Assembly (NCBI GenBank): GCA_900546665.1
Contig: URDY01000008.1
Coordinates: forward strand, 1 to 64,000
Length of the DNA stretch: 64,000 bases
Reading direction: 5' to 3'
DNA from: an uncultured Paraprevotella sp.
GTDB taxonomy: Bacteria > Bacteroidota > Bacteroidia > Bacteroidales > Bacteroidaceae
In this document: positions 1 to 8,220 of the stretch, piece after piece
How positions within the stretch are numbered: position 1 is the stretch's first letter
Layout of the letters: each line of letters opens with the position of its first letter
Program-made: the position numbers and the translations under genes
Notes under the pieces: generated by a model
Seen by the model: only the letters and a program-made list of their open reading frames with translations
Database searches by the model: none
What the model was told of the DNA's origin: nothing

Positions 1-521
1 GCAAGGCCTACAGCCGCCATGCGGAAGCGTTGCCGCGTATAGCCTCGTTCATCGGGACAAGCAACAGCCACGAACTGTTGACGGATCCCACGGGCAGCCG
101 CCGTTTCCTTTGCGTGGAGGTGACACATCCCATCGACTGCAGCGGCATAGCCTACGAACAGATCTATGCCCAGCTGAAAGCCGAACTGGAAGCGGGCGAC
201 CGTTACTGGTTCACGGGCGAGGAAGAGGAACGGTTAAGGGTGAACAACCTCCGGTTCTACCGGATAGGCCCTGTGGAGGACGTATTCCGCCGTTATTTCC
301 GTGCGGCACGTCCGGACGAGGAGGTCCGTCCGCGTGCGCTGACCGATCTGATGGAGGAGATCCGTCGCCGCCAGCCTCATGCGCTGCGAGGCGTGAACAT
401 ACAGATGTTTGCCCGTGCGGTCATGGCGGCCGGTGTGGAAAGGCGCCATACGCGGGAGGGCAACCGGTACAGGGTGATGGCAGTAGAAACCGGAAAACAA
501 CCGGACACGCCTATATCCTAA
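1..521 (+). CDS. VirE/DUF3874-type primase-like protein, C-terminal part (5' end outside window)
   Basis: The reading frame is open from base 3 and enters the window already in progress, so only the last 173 residues are seen. The start YSRHAEALPRIASFIGTSNS, followed closely by LLTDPTGSRRFLCVEV and later RYWFTGEEEE, matches the virulence-associated E / DUF3874 proteins common in Bacteroidales mobile and capsule-linked regions. These proteins carry a degraded P-loop primase-helicase-like fold, but their role is not established. The gene is clearly GC-richer than everything downstream, which suggests separate origin. It ends 45 bp before a long nested palindrome that may terminate it. An internal TTG at base 30 can be taken as a start, but the protein similarity continues upstream, so a truncated 5' end is preferred. 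Confidence 0.75.
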   Translation, partial: KAYSRHAEALPRIASFIGTSNSHELLTDPTGSRRFLCVEVTHPIDCSGIAYEQIYAQLKAELEAGDRYWFTGEEEERLRVNNLRFYRIGPVEDVFRRYFRAARPDEEVRPRALTDLMEEIRRRQPHALRGVNIQMFARAVMAAGVERRHTREGNRYRVMAVETGKQPDTPIS

Positions 522-567
522 AAGCAACAAGCATCCAAGGACCCGTTCTTCCTACCACCGGACATGA

Positions 568-634
568 CTTGTACACAAATAAAAACCTGCAATGAACAAG
601 TGTGCAAAACACGACTTCATTGCAGGTGTACAAG
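568..634. terminator. nested inverted repeat between convergent genes
   Basis: An inner perfect 11-bp repeat (CCTGCAATGAA at 586-596 with its complement at 616-626) sits inside an outer perfect 9-bp repeat (CTTGTACAC at 568-576 with its complement at 626-634). The arms are asymmetric: 9 A-rich bases separate outer and inner arms on the left and none on the right. It lies between a gene ending at 521 on the plus strand and one ending at 655 on the minus strand, so a bidirectional terminator is the simplest reading. A recombination or protein-binding site is possible. Confidence 0.6.
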
Positions 635-654
635 ATCTGACAAACTGCCATCTT

Positions 655-1079
655 CTAGCGTATGGTCAATGTCTTTTTCTCGCTTTCCACACGGGTGCCA
701 CTGACATTGGCATAGGCATATACATAATAGGTTGATTTGGTATCCAGACCACCGAACTCACACGTTGCCCTGGTTGTAGCACTTCCGGCTTCTCTGATAG
801 AACCGGCTCCTGAACCTTGCTTCTGCCAACGGACGCCAAGAGCTGTCACCTCAGAAGCTTTGGCTCCTGTGACCGTTATAGTTGCCTTATAATACCATTT
901 GTTGTTTCTCATACTACCTTTAGTATAAGTCAAACTGACTTTATACTTTGAGCCTGTGCCGCCACTTCCGCCGCTGCCATCCCAATCATCGTCATCATCA
1001 TCACTGCATGAAGCAAAAGCTACACAAAATACTGCCGCCATCATCATGGCCAGCAAACTCCATAATTTCTTTTCATCAT
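655..1079 (-). pseudogene. small lipoprotein with apparent 1-nt frameshift in its signal peptide
   Basis: The open frame from 1056 down encodes a hydrophobic stretch, the lipobox-like FASC, an acidic Asp run, a Gly/Ser linker and about 95 residues of beta-rich, FN3-like sequence. In that frame the first ATG (1047) gives a signal peptide without basic residues. The two ATG codons expected for such a protein, at 1079 and 1076, are in another frame and hit a stop within 12 codons. One extra A in the A4 run read at 1070-1073 would fuse them into MMKKKLWSLLAMMMAAVF, a textbook Bacteroidales lipoprotein signal. So either the gene is broken, the run is phase-variable or mis-sequenced, or a TTG/ATG inside the hydrophobic segment is used. 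Function unknown. Confidence 0.6.
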
Positions 1080-1825
1080 CTAGTTTCGTTTTTAAATAAA
1101 AGTGCTACATCCATCTAACCGGTCCTGTCTGCACATGACCCCATACCGGGTGATTTTTCAGATCACAATCTGAATTCGCCACACTTTCTGATAAATATGA
1201 AGTCTTCAGGTATAGAGAATAAAAGCACCTTTTACGGTTGTTTTTTATTGCCTTTATCATTACGGCTATTACTGTTTACTCACGAACGGAATACCACTTC
1301 CCAAATGGTTCAATTCCTTTTTTCCTTTCTCTTTCTGCTTTTTGACCTCCTTTTTTAATATATTCTTGTTGTTTGAAAATCTCATTGTCCTTTCGGTCTT
1401 CCGCATATCAGAAAGGCCTGTATTCGTTAGGTCTTTTCAAGAAAGAATCTGCGTTTTTCATTCTACGTTTCCAGTGGAACGTACCAGGTTTTACATATCT
1501 GCATGCTCAGGCAGTCATAACGGGGTAACCTTTGTCTGCTTCCGGTCCTAACCCATTTGGTTTGGCTCTGAGTATTCTAATTCCAATACGACTGTTTTAT
1601 CTGATGCAAAAATAAGACTTTTCAGATACAGCGAATATTCTGAAAAGAAAATCTATTCCGCTGATCTGAAAAAGCCATCCTGAAAAAAATCAAACCTTAA
1701 AACTTCTGTTTATAATCTACTGCCGTATGCAGAAAGAATTGATCTCACAGACTGTCTCTATACCATTTTGATCTGAATAACAAAGACATGCTCTCTCCGT
1801 TACGATACAGCTCATCGGAACAATC
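1080..1825. other. intergenic region without a recognisable gene
   Basis: About 745 bp of AT-rich sequence lie between the lipoprotein and the vWA gene, both transcribed leftward. A 69-codon frame on the plus strand at 1342-1551 has no recognisable composition or start signal and was not accepted. No clear RNA gene or hairpin was found. The stretch presumably contains the promoter of the lipoprotein. Confidence 0.5.
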
Positions 1826-2446
1826 TTATTCATCAAAGAATTTACCTTCTTCCTCCACTATCCCGCGGGACACACGATCGAACCAACGGTTACGGGAACT
1901 CCTTTCCTTAGCAAACATCTCACGGGTTCCGGACTGCGTAGTCTGAAAGTGCATTACGTTATTAACTGCAATGGCAGAAGCGGCTTCCTCTACATCCTGA
2001 TTGGCACCGATATAGGTAAACACCCATCCCTTGGATTTCAGTTCATTCACAAGTGCCTTGATAGCTGCCCCACCATACTCTTTTGAAGCATTTTCATATC
2101 CGTCTGTGATAATAGTTACCAAGACTTTATCCTTATCTGCCACATACTGACGAAGGTCATTAAGAGCCTGGCCCATGGCATCATATAACGGTGTACCACA
2201 ATTCGGGCAGTAATCAGCCTCTGTCAGTTCTGCCACATTTTCTGCCTGGACTTTATCGTATACGGTTTTTACTGCCCGACTGTTGAATGTGACCAATGAC
2301 ACAATATGTTCCTGATCCTCATATTCTTTTTGTGCACTCTTAATAGTCTGTACGGTTTCATTCACTCCCATAATGGCCTGCTGTTTGATCACCTCCATAG
2401 AACCACTCTCATCCAAAACAATCAGATTAAAAATTCTGGTATTCAT
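1826..2446 (-). CDS. von Willebrand factor A (vWA) domain protein
   Basis: The 206-residue protein is essentially one vWA domain. The metal-ion-dependent adhesion site is intact: DESGS near residue 12, a Thr in GTPLYDAM near residue 107, and Asp in ITDGYENASKEY near residue 136. There is no signal peptide, so it is probably cytoplasmic. Cytoplasmic vWA proteins of this type often occur with tellurium-resistance-like or AAA ATPase genes, but no such partner is present here; it stands alone, upstream of the sigma-factor genes in coordinates and on the same strand. The CPNCG segment near residue 101 could hold a metal through two cysteines. The specific role is unknown. Confidence 0.85.
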   Translation of the reverse strand: MNTRIFNLIVLDESGSMEVIKQQAIMGVNETVQTIKSAQKEYEDQEHIVSLVTFNSRAVKTVYDKVQAENVAELTEADYCPNCGTPLYDAMGQALNDLRQYVADKDKVLVTIITDGYENASKEYGGAAIKALVNELKSKGWVFTYIGANQDVEEAASAIAVNNVMHFQTTQSGTREMFAKERSSRNRWFDRVSRGIVEEEGKFFDE

Positions 2447-2789
2447 ACTTATATACCCTTATCCGTGTCGGGCGCAACTTCTAATTAATCCAACTTGTTA
2501 TAAAGAGGGTACAAAAGAATAAATTCTATCTTTCAAAAAACAAAAATCCAATTTTTTGGATTTAAAACGACCATATCACATAATTTAGAAAACTATACAA
2601 AAATACCTATACTCTAAAAAAGACTTCAACTCTGCTGTAAATAAAGATTGATAGTTTTATAATTAATATTCAACAAAAACCCACCTTGACAAAATCTAAG
2701 AACTCACCACTCCTCACTTCAGCCAGGCTATAGCGGACGTGCACAACCTATTGCACTAAAAGATTCATTCCTCCTGATTCAAGATATCG
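2447..2789. other. AT-rich intergenic region
   Basis: Roughly 340 bp between the vWA gene and the small gene downstream of the sigma factor, with no supported ORF. It must contain the vWA promoter and the end of the sigma-factor transcript. No strong hairpin with a T-run was recognised. Confidence 0.4.
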
Positions 2790-2957
2790 TCATTCATGAC
2801 GGATATCTTGAAACATTTTGGCCAGCAACCACAGGTCACGGGTATTTTCCACTTGTACCGTCACCTGTTCTGTCTGGTTGCTATCAGCAAAGGGATTCTC
2901 CACAAAATTGAGTAAAACAGACTCTTCACATTTTTCCAAAATACAATCTTTCTTCAT
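2790..2957 (-). CDS. 55-aa hypothetical protein downstream of sigma factor
   Basis: The frame is open from 2990, but the ATG at 2957 (MKKDCILEKCEESVLLNFV) gives a more natural soluble protein of 55 residues and is preferred. It lies 51 bp after the sigma-factor stop on the same strand and is probably cotranscribed. It has an acidic surface, two cysteines in the first ten residues, and no membrane segment, so it is not a classical membrane anti-sigma factor. I do not recognise the family. A small cytoplasmic regulator of the sigma factor is possible from position only. Confidence 0.5.
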   Translation of the reverse strand: MKKDCILEKCEESVLLNFVENPFADSNQTEQVTVQVENTRDLWLLAKMFQDIRHE

Positions 2958-3008
2958 ATCTGAAATATTAGTTCTATATATGATGAGCAAACTGTACCCT
3001 GAAAACTA

Positions 3009-3611
3009 TCATCTGCGCCGGATTTTCTTTCGTCCGTCACCAAAGTTATCCATAAACTGCAATATGGCCCGATGCTTGAGATTATAGACATTGGATACAG
3101 TTGTGCACAGTCGGCCAGCAACTTCCTCATAAGAAAAGCCTTCAATCAACAGCCAACGAAGCACATTGACATAAGTTGGATTCGGCATGGCCAAGAAAGT
3201 CTGTTCCACTTCCAAAGCTACCTCTACATCAAAATCATCCATACGGTCATCCTTCATCTTACCAATCTCTTTGCTGTCATCCATAGCCATTCCCAACAAA
3301 GCCCTCCGTCTTTGCAGAAAGAAACGCCAACTCAACGGTATCATCCATGAAGATAACCGGCAACCGTTCAAGCCGGCAAAGGTATCCAGCTTGTGCCAGT
3401 TACGGTCCGACAAATACACATAGAGTTCATTAACCACATCATCAAAATCCAATCTCCTCTCCAATAATGTCTTCCATATATCATGAAGGGTATAAGCGCA
3501 AAGCTCATAAAAGAACCGGTAAGTGATTTCCTGATCACCGGACTTCAACCCTCTGATATAATCAGCATCCGTCAGATGCTTTTTTCCGCCTGCATGTCGT
3601 GTTGTTTTCAT
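3009..3611 (-). CDS. ECF-like RNA polymerase sigma factor
   Basis: About 200 residues. The N-terminal half carries region 2-like sequence (ITYRFFYELCAYTLHDIW, then DFDDVVNELYVYL), and the C-terminal part carries a region 4 helix-turn-helix (YEEVAGRLCTTVSNVYNLKHR), where Val-Ser-Asn-Val-Tyr fits the recognition helix. The order and size fit a sigma-70 family ECF-type factor. The ATG at 3611 is chosen over the TTG at 3620. No FecR-like anti-sigma gene is adjacent; only a 55-aa gene follows. The start lies only about 10 bp after a strong leftward terminator hairpin, so the mRNA must either begin inside or upstream of that hairpin or arise by read-through. The targets are unknown. Confidence 0.75.
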   Translation of the reverse strand: MKTTRHAGGKKHLTDADYIRGLKSGDQEITYRFFYELCAYTLHDIWKTLLERRLDFDDVVNELYVYLSDRNWHKLDTFAGLNGCRLSSWMIPLSWRFFLQRRRALLGMAMDDSKEIGKMKDDRMDDFDVEVALEVEQTFLAMPNPTYVNVLRWLLIEGFSYEEVAGRLCTTVSNVYNLKHRAILQFMDNFGDGRKKIRRR

Positions 3612-3621
3612 ATCTGTCAAT

Positions 3622-3673
3622 AAAAAAGGTTACTTGTTTGTCCGTTAATGCAGTAACGGCAAAACAAGTAACC
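3622..3673 (-). terminator. rho-independent terminator of the propeller/LamG gene
   Basis: Perfect 12-bp arms (GGTTACTTGTTT at 3628-3639 and its complement at 3662-3673) enclose an inner CCGTTA/TAACGG stem. On the minus strand the hairpin is followed directly by a TTTTTTA run (3621-3627). It lies about 100 bp after the stop at 3775 and ends about 10 bp before the sigma-factor ATG. Confidence 0.85.
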
Positions 3674-3774
3674 CTCTCTGACTGATATTTTTTATAAGGC
3701 GGCATCACACATTCCATTCTCCTAATGAAATGCCGCTTCGGATCATATTATAGTGACAAACGGTTCTATCAGCC

Positions 3775-6700
3775 TCATCGTATCACCAGCTTACTACTCC
3801 ATAAGCGGTCGCCAGCGCTGCTGACACAAACCAGATAGGTTCCTTCCGTAACAGACAGGCCGTCCAGTACAACAGGAAAAGCAGACGGCATCCACCGGCG
3901 AACCGTACGGCCGGACATATCCAAAAGAGAAACCTGCAGATTCTTCAGATTTTCACTTCGGACATCACCATAAAGAGTGATATTTTCACCTTTACCGATA
4001 ACCTGACGGTCAAGACCGAATACGTTCCCGGTCATCTTGTCCTCTATGGTTTCTACCGTTGTGGCGATAATCAGTTCCTTGATTTCATCTGCGGTCAATG
4101 CCACATTGAACATCTGAAAATTATCTATCGTTCCACAATAATCGTTATTATTGCCGGCTTCTGAAGTATCCCACCATTGCGTGCGTCCAATATAATTACG
4201 TCCGTCTTTTGCCAACTGGGCCAACTGATAAACTTCCTGCGTAATTGCAGTTCCTGAAACAGTCTGCACACCATCCAGATAAATCCGCGTCGTCTTTGTT
4301 CCGGCATCATATACAAAAGCCACCTTGTTGGACCGGCCTATGGTCAGACTCTTTGGCGAGTCTACCATTTTGGTAGCCTGCCCGTTATACTTCACACCGG
4401 CAGTCAGCTTGCTGGCACGACCGAAGACACTGTTGCCGGATGAAGAACCGAAATCATAAAGACGCGGACTCTTATTAAGATGTGAAGGAACCACTTCCAT
4501 AAAGAATGTATAACTTCTCACACTGTCCAGAATTCCTGCAGGAGCCAATCCATAACCATTTGTCGCAAACCCTGAAGCCGTATTATCTGTCAGATCAAGT
4601 ACACCACTGACTGAGGCACGCCCCATTATCTTCAGATCATGACCACGACCACTCTTGTCCCTGACATAAATCTGGCCGTCGGACTCATACTTGTCTTCAG
4701 CTTCAAACGTATAAGACAGTATCCTGTTTTGCATGATATCACGCGGTCGGACACAGACCACAAAATCACGGGTTTTGCCACTCACTGTCGCTGTAAGTCT
4801 GACATCAGTAGCCACATCCGGAAATGTCACTATACCTTGGGCAGTGAGCAATTCCGGATTATCCGACACCCAAGTGACCGGTTTTCCGGAAGCCGTCTGA
4901 GCCGGCAGGATGATATCCGTCACCACGACCTGAGGAACGAAAAGACTAGCCAGTTCAGCTTCTGCCATCAGATCATCAGACAGACTGTATTTCCGACTGA
5001 CAGCCGTAAGTTCAACAATTTCCGACTGATTCAACGCATGGTCATAAATACGGGTATCTTCTACCCAACCGTTGAAACCGCCTATCCGACACTGATCCAA
5101 TATCAATCCGTCAATCTCCACTTTCTGGTCGATCAAACCATTGACATACGTTGTCAATACCCCATTATCATAAGTCAGGGTCAGATTGAAATAACCGTAT
5201 TTGACAGGAGCAAACCATACTCCTCCCGTTCCTCTGTCCTCTGTCTGCCAGCTGTCGGAATTACCAAGCAGATTATTACTTTTCCAGACACGGTCACCAA
5301 CCATCAACTCCGGTTTCAGTGTTTGGGGATTAACCGTATATGACACGTCACCGAAAGTCAACAATGTACCACCAAACGACCCGGCATACAAATAAGGGGA
5401 CAGAGAAATACTGAACGTGTTCAGATGACCGGCTGACAAATCAGCCGCTGTCTGATCCGTAACGACCAGCACACCATTTTTCACCTGAGCAGTTCCGGAT
5501 ACTGCCGTATTGTATGTTTCATTAACAATCAGCCCGTCGCCTGTGTCCACTGTTTCAGACGGAAAACTGAAACCGCGATTAATTGCCGTACAATAACCCA
5601 ACGGACGGGATTCACTCACAATCCAGTCATAGTATTCACCATACATCCAGATCACCTGAGGCTTCTCGCCTTCATATCCTGGAACGATATAAGGACGGAC
5701 ATTATTTTTCAACGAGTTGGAAGTATATGGCGCTGATGTTACTTTTCCATCATCGCCGACCACATATTTCACAATCTCATAAACCCCATTAACCGGCACT
5801 GAACAGTATATTTCATTCGGACGCACCGGATCTATGGCCATACCGCCACTATAACACATTTCAAGTCCGGGAGTCTGATGGAAAGCACCTCCACCATTGG
5901 CCAGGAATGTCTTTTTCCAGGCTGTTCCGGTCCACTGCGCATAATAATAATCATGGGAAGTCTTTCCCGAACTGATACGCACCATGGCTATCACGGGATT
6001 TCCCTGTTTATCTTCAGCTACCTGCCAAACCCAGTCTCTCTCACTGGACGGGTTGTCAACAACGGTAGAAGGGTAGCTTGAGACATACGAAGCTGTCTTG
6101 TTTACTTTAAACGGCCCGCTGGCGATGTCGGACAATACCTTGCCATTTACATCCTGCAGTGTCTTTGTCTTGACATCCACTACATTAAAATAAACGAAAT
6201 TAGGACTCTCATTGTCAGGATGTCCTGTAGTGTAAGTCACATAAAGCTTATCCTTGCCGTTAGAAAGATACTTGGCATACGGTCTGGCTCCCGTAGACTG
6301 CACCATCTGATAAGGTCCCCAGGTAAAGGTCACATCATCATTCTCATCCGGAATACTGAGTTGGGCAATGGTAGGATGCCAGTTGATTCCACGCCAGCAC
6401 AGATAAATGTGGTCCGGATCATCAGAGAGGATAAAAGGTGAAGGATAGGTTGTGTTATGATTGGTCTTAATCACCTTTTCCTCACCCAGCGAGGTAATGT
6501 CGCCTGGCTTTTCTGACACACGATAGTAAAAACAAGCCTCATCTGTATGACGGGAATAGAATATCATCACGCGCTTATCCGGAAGGACAAGGAATGTGGG
6601 ATTATCGTGATCATCGGGCTGGAAATATGACCGGATGAGCACCTCGCTCTGACGCATTGTATTGAAATCATATTGCATGGCTTTAATGGCACCATGGGTA

Positions 6701-7839
6701 TCTATATATCCCAGATATGTCATATTGATACCGGCAGTTTCATCTTCATAATGTAAAGCACGCGGATCGGCAAACCAGCACCAGGCACCTTCTTCAGTCA
6801 CAGTCTCACCGGAATAGGGTTCTATGATTTCAGGCTCAGAATAAGGACGTTGAAGTTCTATGACTTCTTCTGCCGTCAATGCGATATCGTACAACTGAAA
6901 ATGATCCATGGTTCCACAGTAATCGATATTGCTTGAAGCGACACCGGAATCCCACCACTGTGTACGCCCAATGTAATTGCGTGAATCAGCACTGACCGTC
7001 GTAATTTCATAAGGCTCATGAGCTATATTCCCGCCAGTAGCAACCAGCGAGCCGTTGAGATAGATTTTTGTTTCCCTTGTTCCGGCATCGAATACAAAAG
7101 CCACATAGTTCTCTTCACCGACATTAAGCGAGCGGCCGGAATTGACCATCTGCGTCGTCCCATCATTAAATTTCATTCCGGCTGTAAATCCACTGGCACG
7201 GCCGAATACACTGTTACCCGCAGATGATCCGAAATCATACAAGCGTGGACTTCGATTAAGGTGTTCAGGTTTGACCATCATAAAGAACGTATAACTGCGG
7301 AGACTGTCTAATGTCCCTTCCGGAACAAGAACATAACCGTTTGTGGAAAAACCGGAAGCGGTATTCGAGGTCAGATCCAATACTCCTTCTGCTTTGGCAT
7401 TTCCCATTAGCCGCGCATCACGTTGGTTTCCACTTTTATCCTTAATGTAACGCACATCATCTTGCGTATAAACATCCTCTGATTCGAACTCATATTCCAA
7501 TACTTTGTTGGCTTGTATGTTCCGGGGTTCTACACTGACTTCAAATGTCCGGCTCACACCTTCTGCCGTAGCCGTCAGCCGGACCTCAGTAGTCTGCCGA
7601 GGCAAATTGACCAATCCACTGGATGCCAGAATATCTTCACGGTCTGATGTCCAGGATATGGATTTTCCTGACTCTGTCTTCGTCGGCAAAACGATATCCG
7701 TTACGACCGGATCAGGCACTACGATCTGATCCAACTCACTGTTGTCACGTGCTTCACCATTACCTGTCCAGGCATACAATGAGGTAAAGCAGACAACCCC
7801 CGACAATAATGCCGGAGTAATCCATCTTAATTTTTTCAT
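3775..7839 (-). CDS. secreted multidomain protein: Ig-like, LamG, BNR_4 beta-propeller, LamG, sorting-type tail
   Basis: 1354 residues with a signal peptide (MKKLRWITPALLSGVVCF). Order: atrophied bacterial Ig domain (about 33-108), LamG/concanavalin fold (112-335), a BNR_4-type propeller (345-760), a second LamG-like domain (770-935), a second Ig plus LamG pair (980-1265), then a type IX-like tail ending SSKLVIR. The two Ig-LamG pairs are close copies, sharing SPRLYDFGSS and NSVFGRAS, so the module was duplicated. The propeller has DDHDNPTFLVLPDKR and a later SRHTDE. Histidines in this setting occur in seven-bladed enzymes acting on Rha-GlcA linkages (ulvan lyases, GH145), so a polysaccharide lyase or hydrolase is plausible but unproven. 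LamG domains probably bind glycans. Confidence 0.8.
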   Translation of the reverse strand: MKKLRWITPALLSGVVCFTSLYAWTGNGEARDNSELDQIVVPDPVVTDIVLPTKTESGKSISWTSDREDILASSGLVNLPRQTTEVRLTATAEGVSRTFEVSVEPRNIQANKVLEYEFESEDVYTQDDVRYIKDKSGNQRDARLMGNAKAEGVLDLTSNTASGFSTNGYVLVPEGTLDSLRSYTFFMMVKPEHLNRSPRLYDFGSSAGNSVFGRASGFTAGMKFNDGTTQMVNSGRSLNVGEENYVAFVFDAGTRETKIYLNGSLVATGGNIAHEPYEITTVSADSRNYIGRTQWWDSGVASSNIDYCGTMDHFQLYDIALTAEEVIELQRPYSEPEIIEPYSGETVTEEGAWCWFADPRALHYEDETAGINMTYLGYIDTHGAIKAMQYDFNTMRQSEVLIRSYFQPDDHDNPTFLVLPDKRVMIFYSRHTDEACFYYRVSEKPGDITSLGEEKVIKTNHNTTYPSPFILSDDPDHIYLCWRGINWHPTIAQLSIPDENDDVTFTWGPYQMVQSTGARPYAKYLSNGKDKLYVTYTTGHPDNESPNFVYFNVVDVKTKTLQDVNGKVLSDIASGPFKVNKTASYVSSYPSTVVDNPSSERDWVWQVAEDKQGNPVIAMVRISSGKTSHDYYYAQWTGTAWKKTFLANGGGAFHQTPGLEMCYSGGMAIDPVRPNEIYCSVPVNGVYEIVKYVVGDDGKVTSAPYTSNSLKNNVRPYIVPGYEGEKPQVIWMYGEYYDWIVSESRPLGYCTAINRGFSFPSETVDTGDGLIVNETYNTAVSGTAQVKNGVLVVTDQTAADLSAGHLNTFSISLSPYLYAGSFGGTLLTFGDVSYTVNPQTLKPELMVGDRVWKSNNLLGNSDSWQTEDRGTGGVWFAPVKYGYFNLTLTYDNGVLTTYVNGLIDQKVEIDGLILDQCRIGGFNGWVEDTRIYDHALNQSEIVELTAVSRKYSLSDDLMAEAELASLFVPQVVVTDIILPAQTASGKPVTWVSDNPELLTAQGIVTFPDVATDVRLTATVSGKTRDFVVCVRPRDIMQNRILSYTFEAEDKYESDGQIYVRDKSGRGHDLKIMGRASVSGVLDLTDNTASGFATNGYGLAPAGILDSVRSYTFFMEVVPSHLNKSPRLYDFGSSSGNSVFGRASKLTAGVKYNGQATKMVDSPKSLTIGRSNKVAFVYDAGTKTTRIYLDGVQTVSGTAITQEVYQLAQLAKDGRNYIGRTQWWDTSEAGNNNDYCGTIDNFQMFNVALTADEIKELIIATTVETIEDKMTGNVFGLDRQVIGKGENITLYGDVRSENLKNLQVSLLDMSGRTVRRWMPSAFPVVLDGLSVTEGTYLVCVSSAGDRLWSSKLVIR

Positions 7840-7843
7840 GCTT

Positions 7844-7872
7844 TCTGTTTTTCGTAAATCTGTTTTTCGTAA
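7844..7872 (-). repeat. 14-bp direct repeat in the 5' leader
   Basis: TCTGTTTTTCGTAA occurs at 7844-7857 and again at 7859-7872 on the plus strand, a 15-bp period, between the promoter and the ATG of the propeller/LamG gene. It may be a slippage duplication or a paired binding site. Confidence 0.6.
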
Positions 7873-7889
7873 TAATGATTAAGTCAGGT

Positions 7890-7920
7890 CAAAAATAATT
7901 ATTTTTTATCTAATTACAAA
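7890..7920 (-). promoter_or_regulatory. Bacteroides-type promoter of the propeller/LamG gene
   Basis: Read on the minus strand: TTTG (7917-7920), 19-bp spacer, TATTTTTG (7890-7897), matching the Bacteroides -33 TTTG and -7 TAnnTTTG pattern. The predicted leader is about 45 nt. Confidence 0.7.
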
Positions 7921-8085
7921 ACAGTTAGTCACATACAGCCCTCTAAAATCAGAAGATTATGGTTGCCAGATAGCCGCATAGCGCATCAACACCATTCATT
8001 TCAGAAGCAAAATTCAGCCTGACAGTTCTCTCCTTTATCTGTCATCAGAACGACTTCATTATATTTCGCCCTGATTTGCCAGTAC

Positions 8086-8130
8086 AAAAAACGACCTGTT
8101 GCACTGCAGATTAATGGAGCAGGCAACAGG
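8086..8130 (-). terminator. rho-independent terminator after the Big2 protein gene
   Basis: CCTGTTGC (8095-8102) pairs with GCAACAGG (8123-8130), extended inward by CTGC/GCAG. On the minus strand a T6 run (8086-8091) follows closely. It lies about 90 bp after the stop at 8221. Confidence 0.75.
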
Positions 8131-8220
8131 CCATCTTCAATGACAGACTATCAGAAAAAGAAATATTTGTTTCGGGTTTGGCTGACATCCCGATCGCTTT
8201 AGCCGATAAATTCAATTCAT

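Noticed and set aside
110..595. 161-codon plus-strand frame overlapping the VirE-like gene
   Set aside because: Arg/Gly/Pro-rich product caused by GC-rich sequence in the shifted frame of a recognisable protein.
1342..1551. 69-codon plus-strand ORF
   Set aside because: No family resemblance, no start context, lies in an AT-rich spacer.
4639..5343. 234-codon frame antisense to the propeller/LamG gene
   Set aside because: The opposite strand encodes a protein with clear domains; this frame is a shadow.
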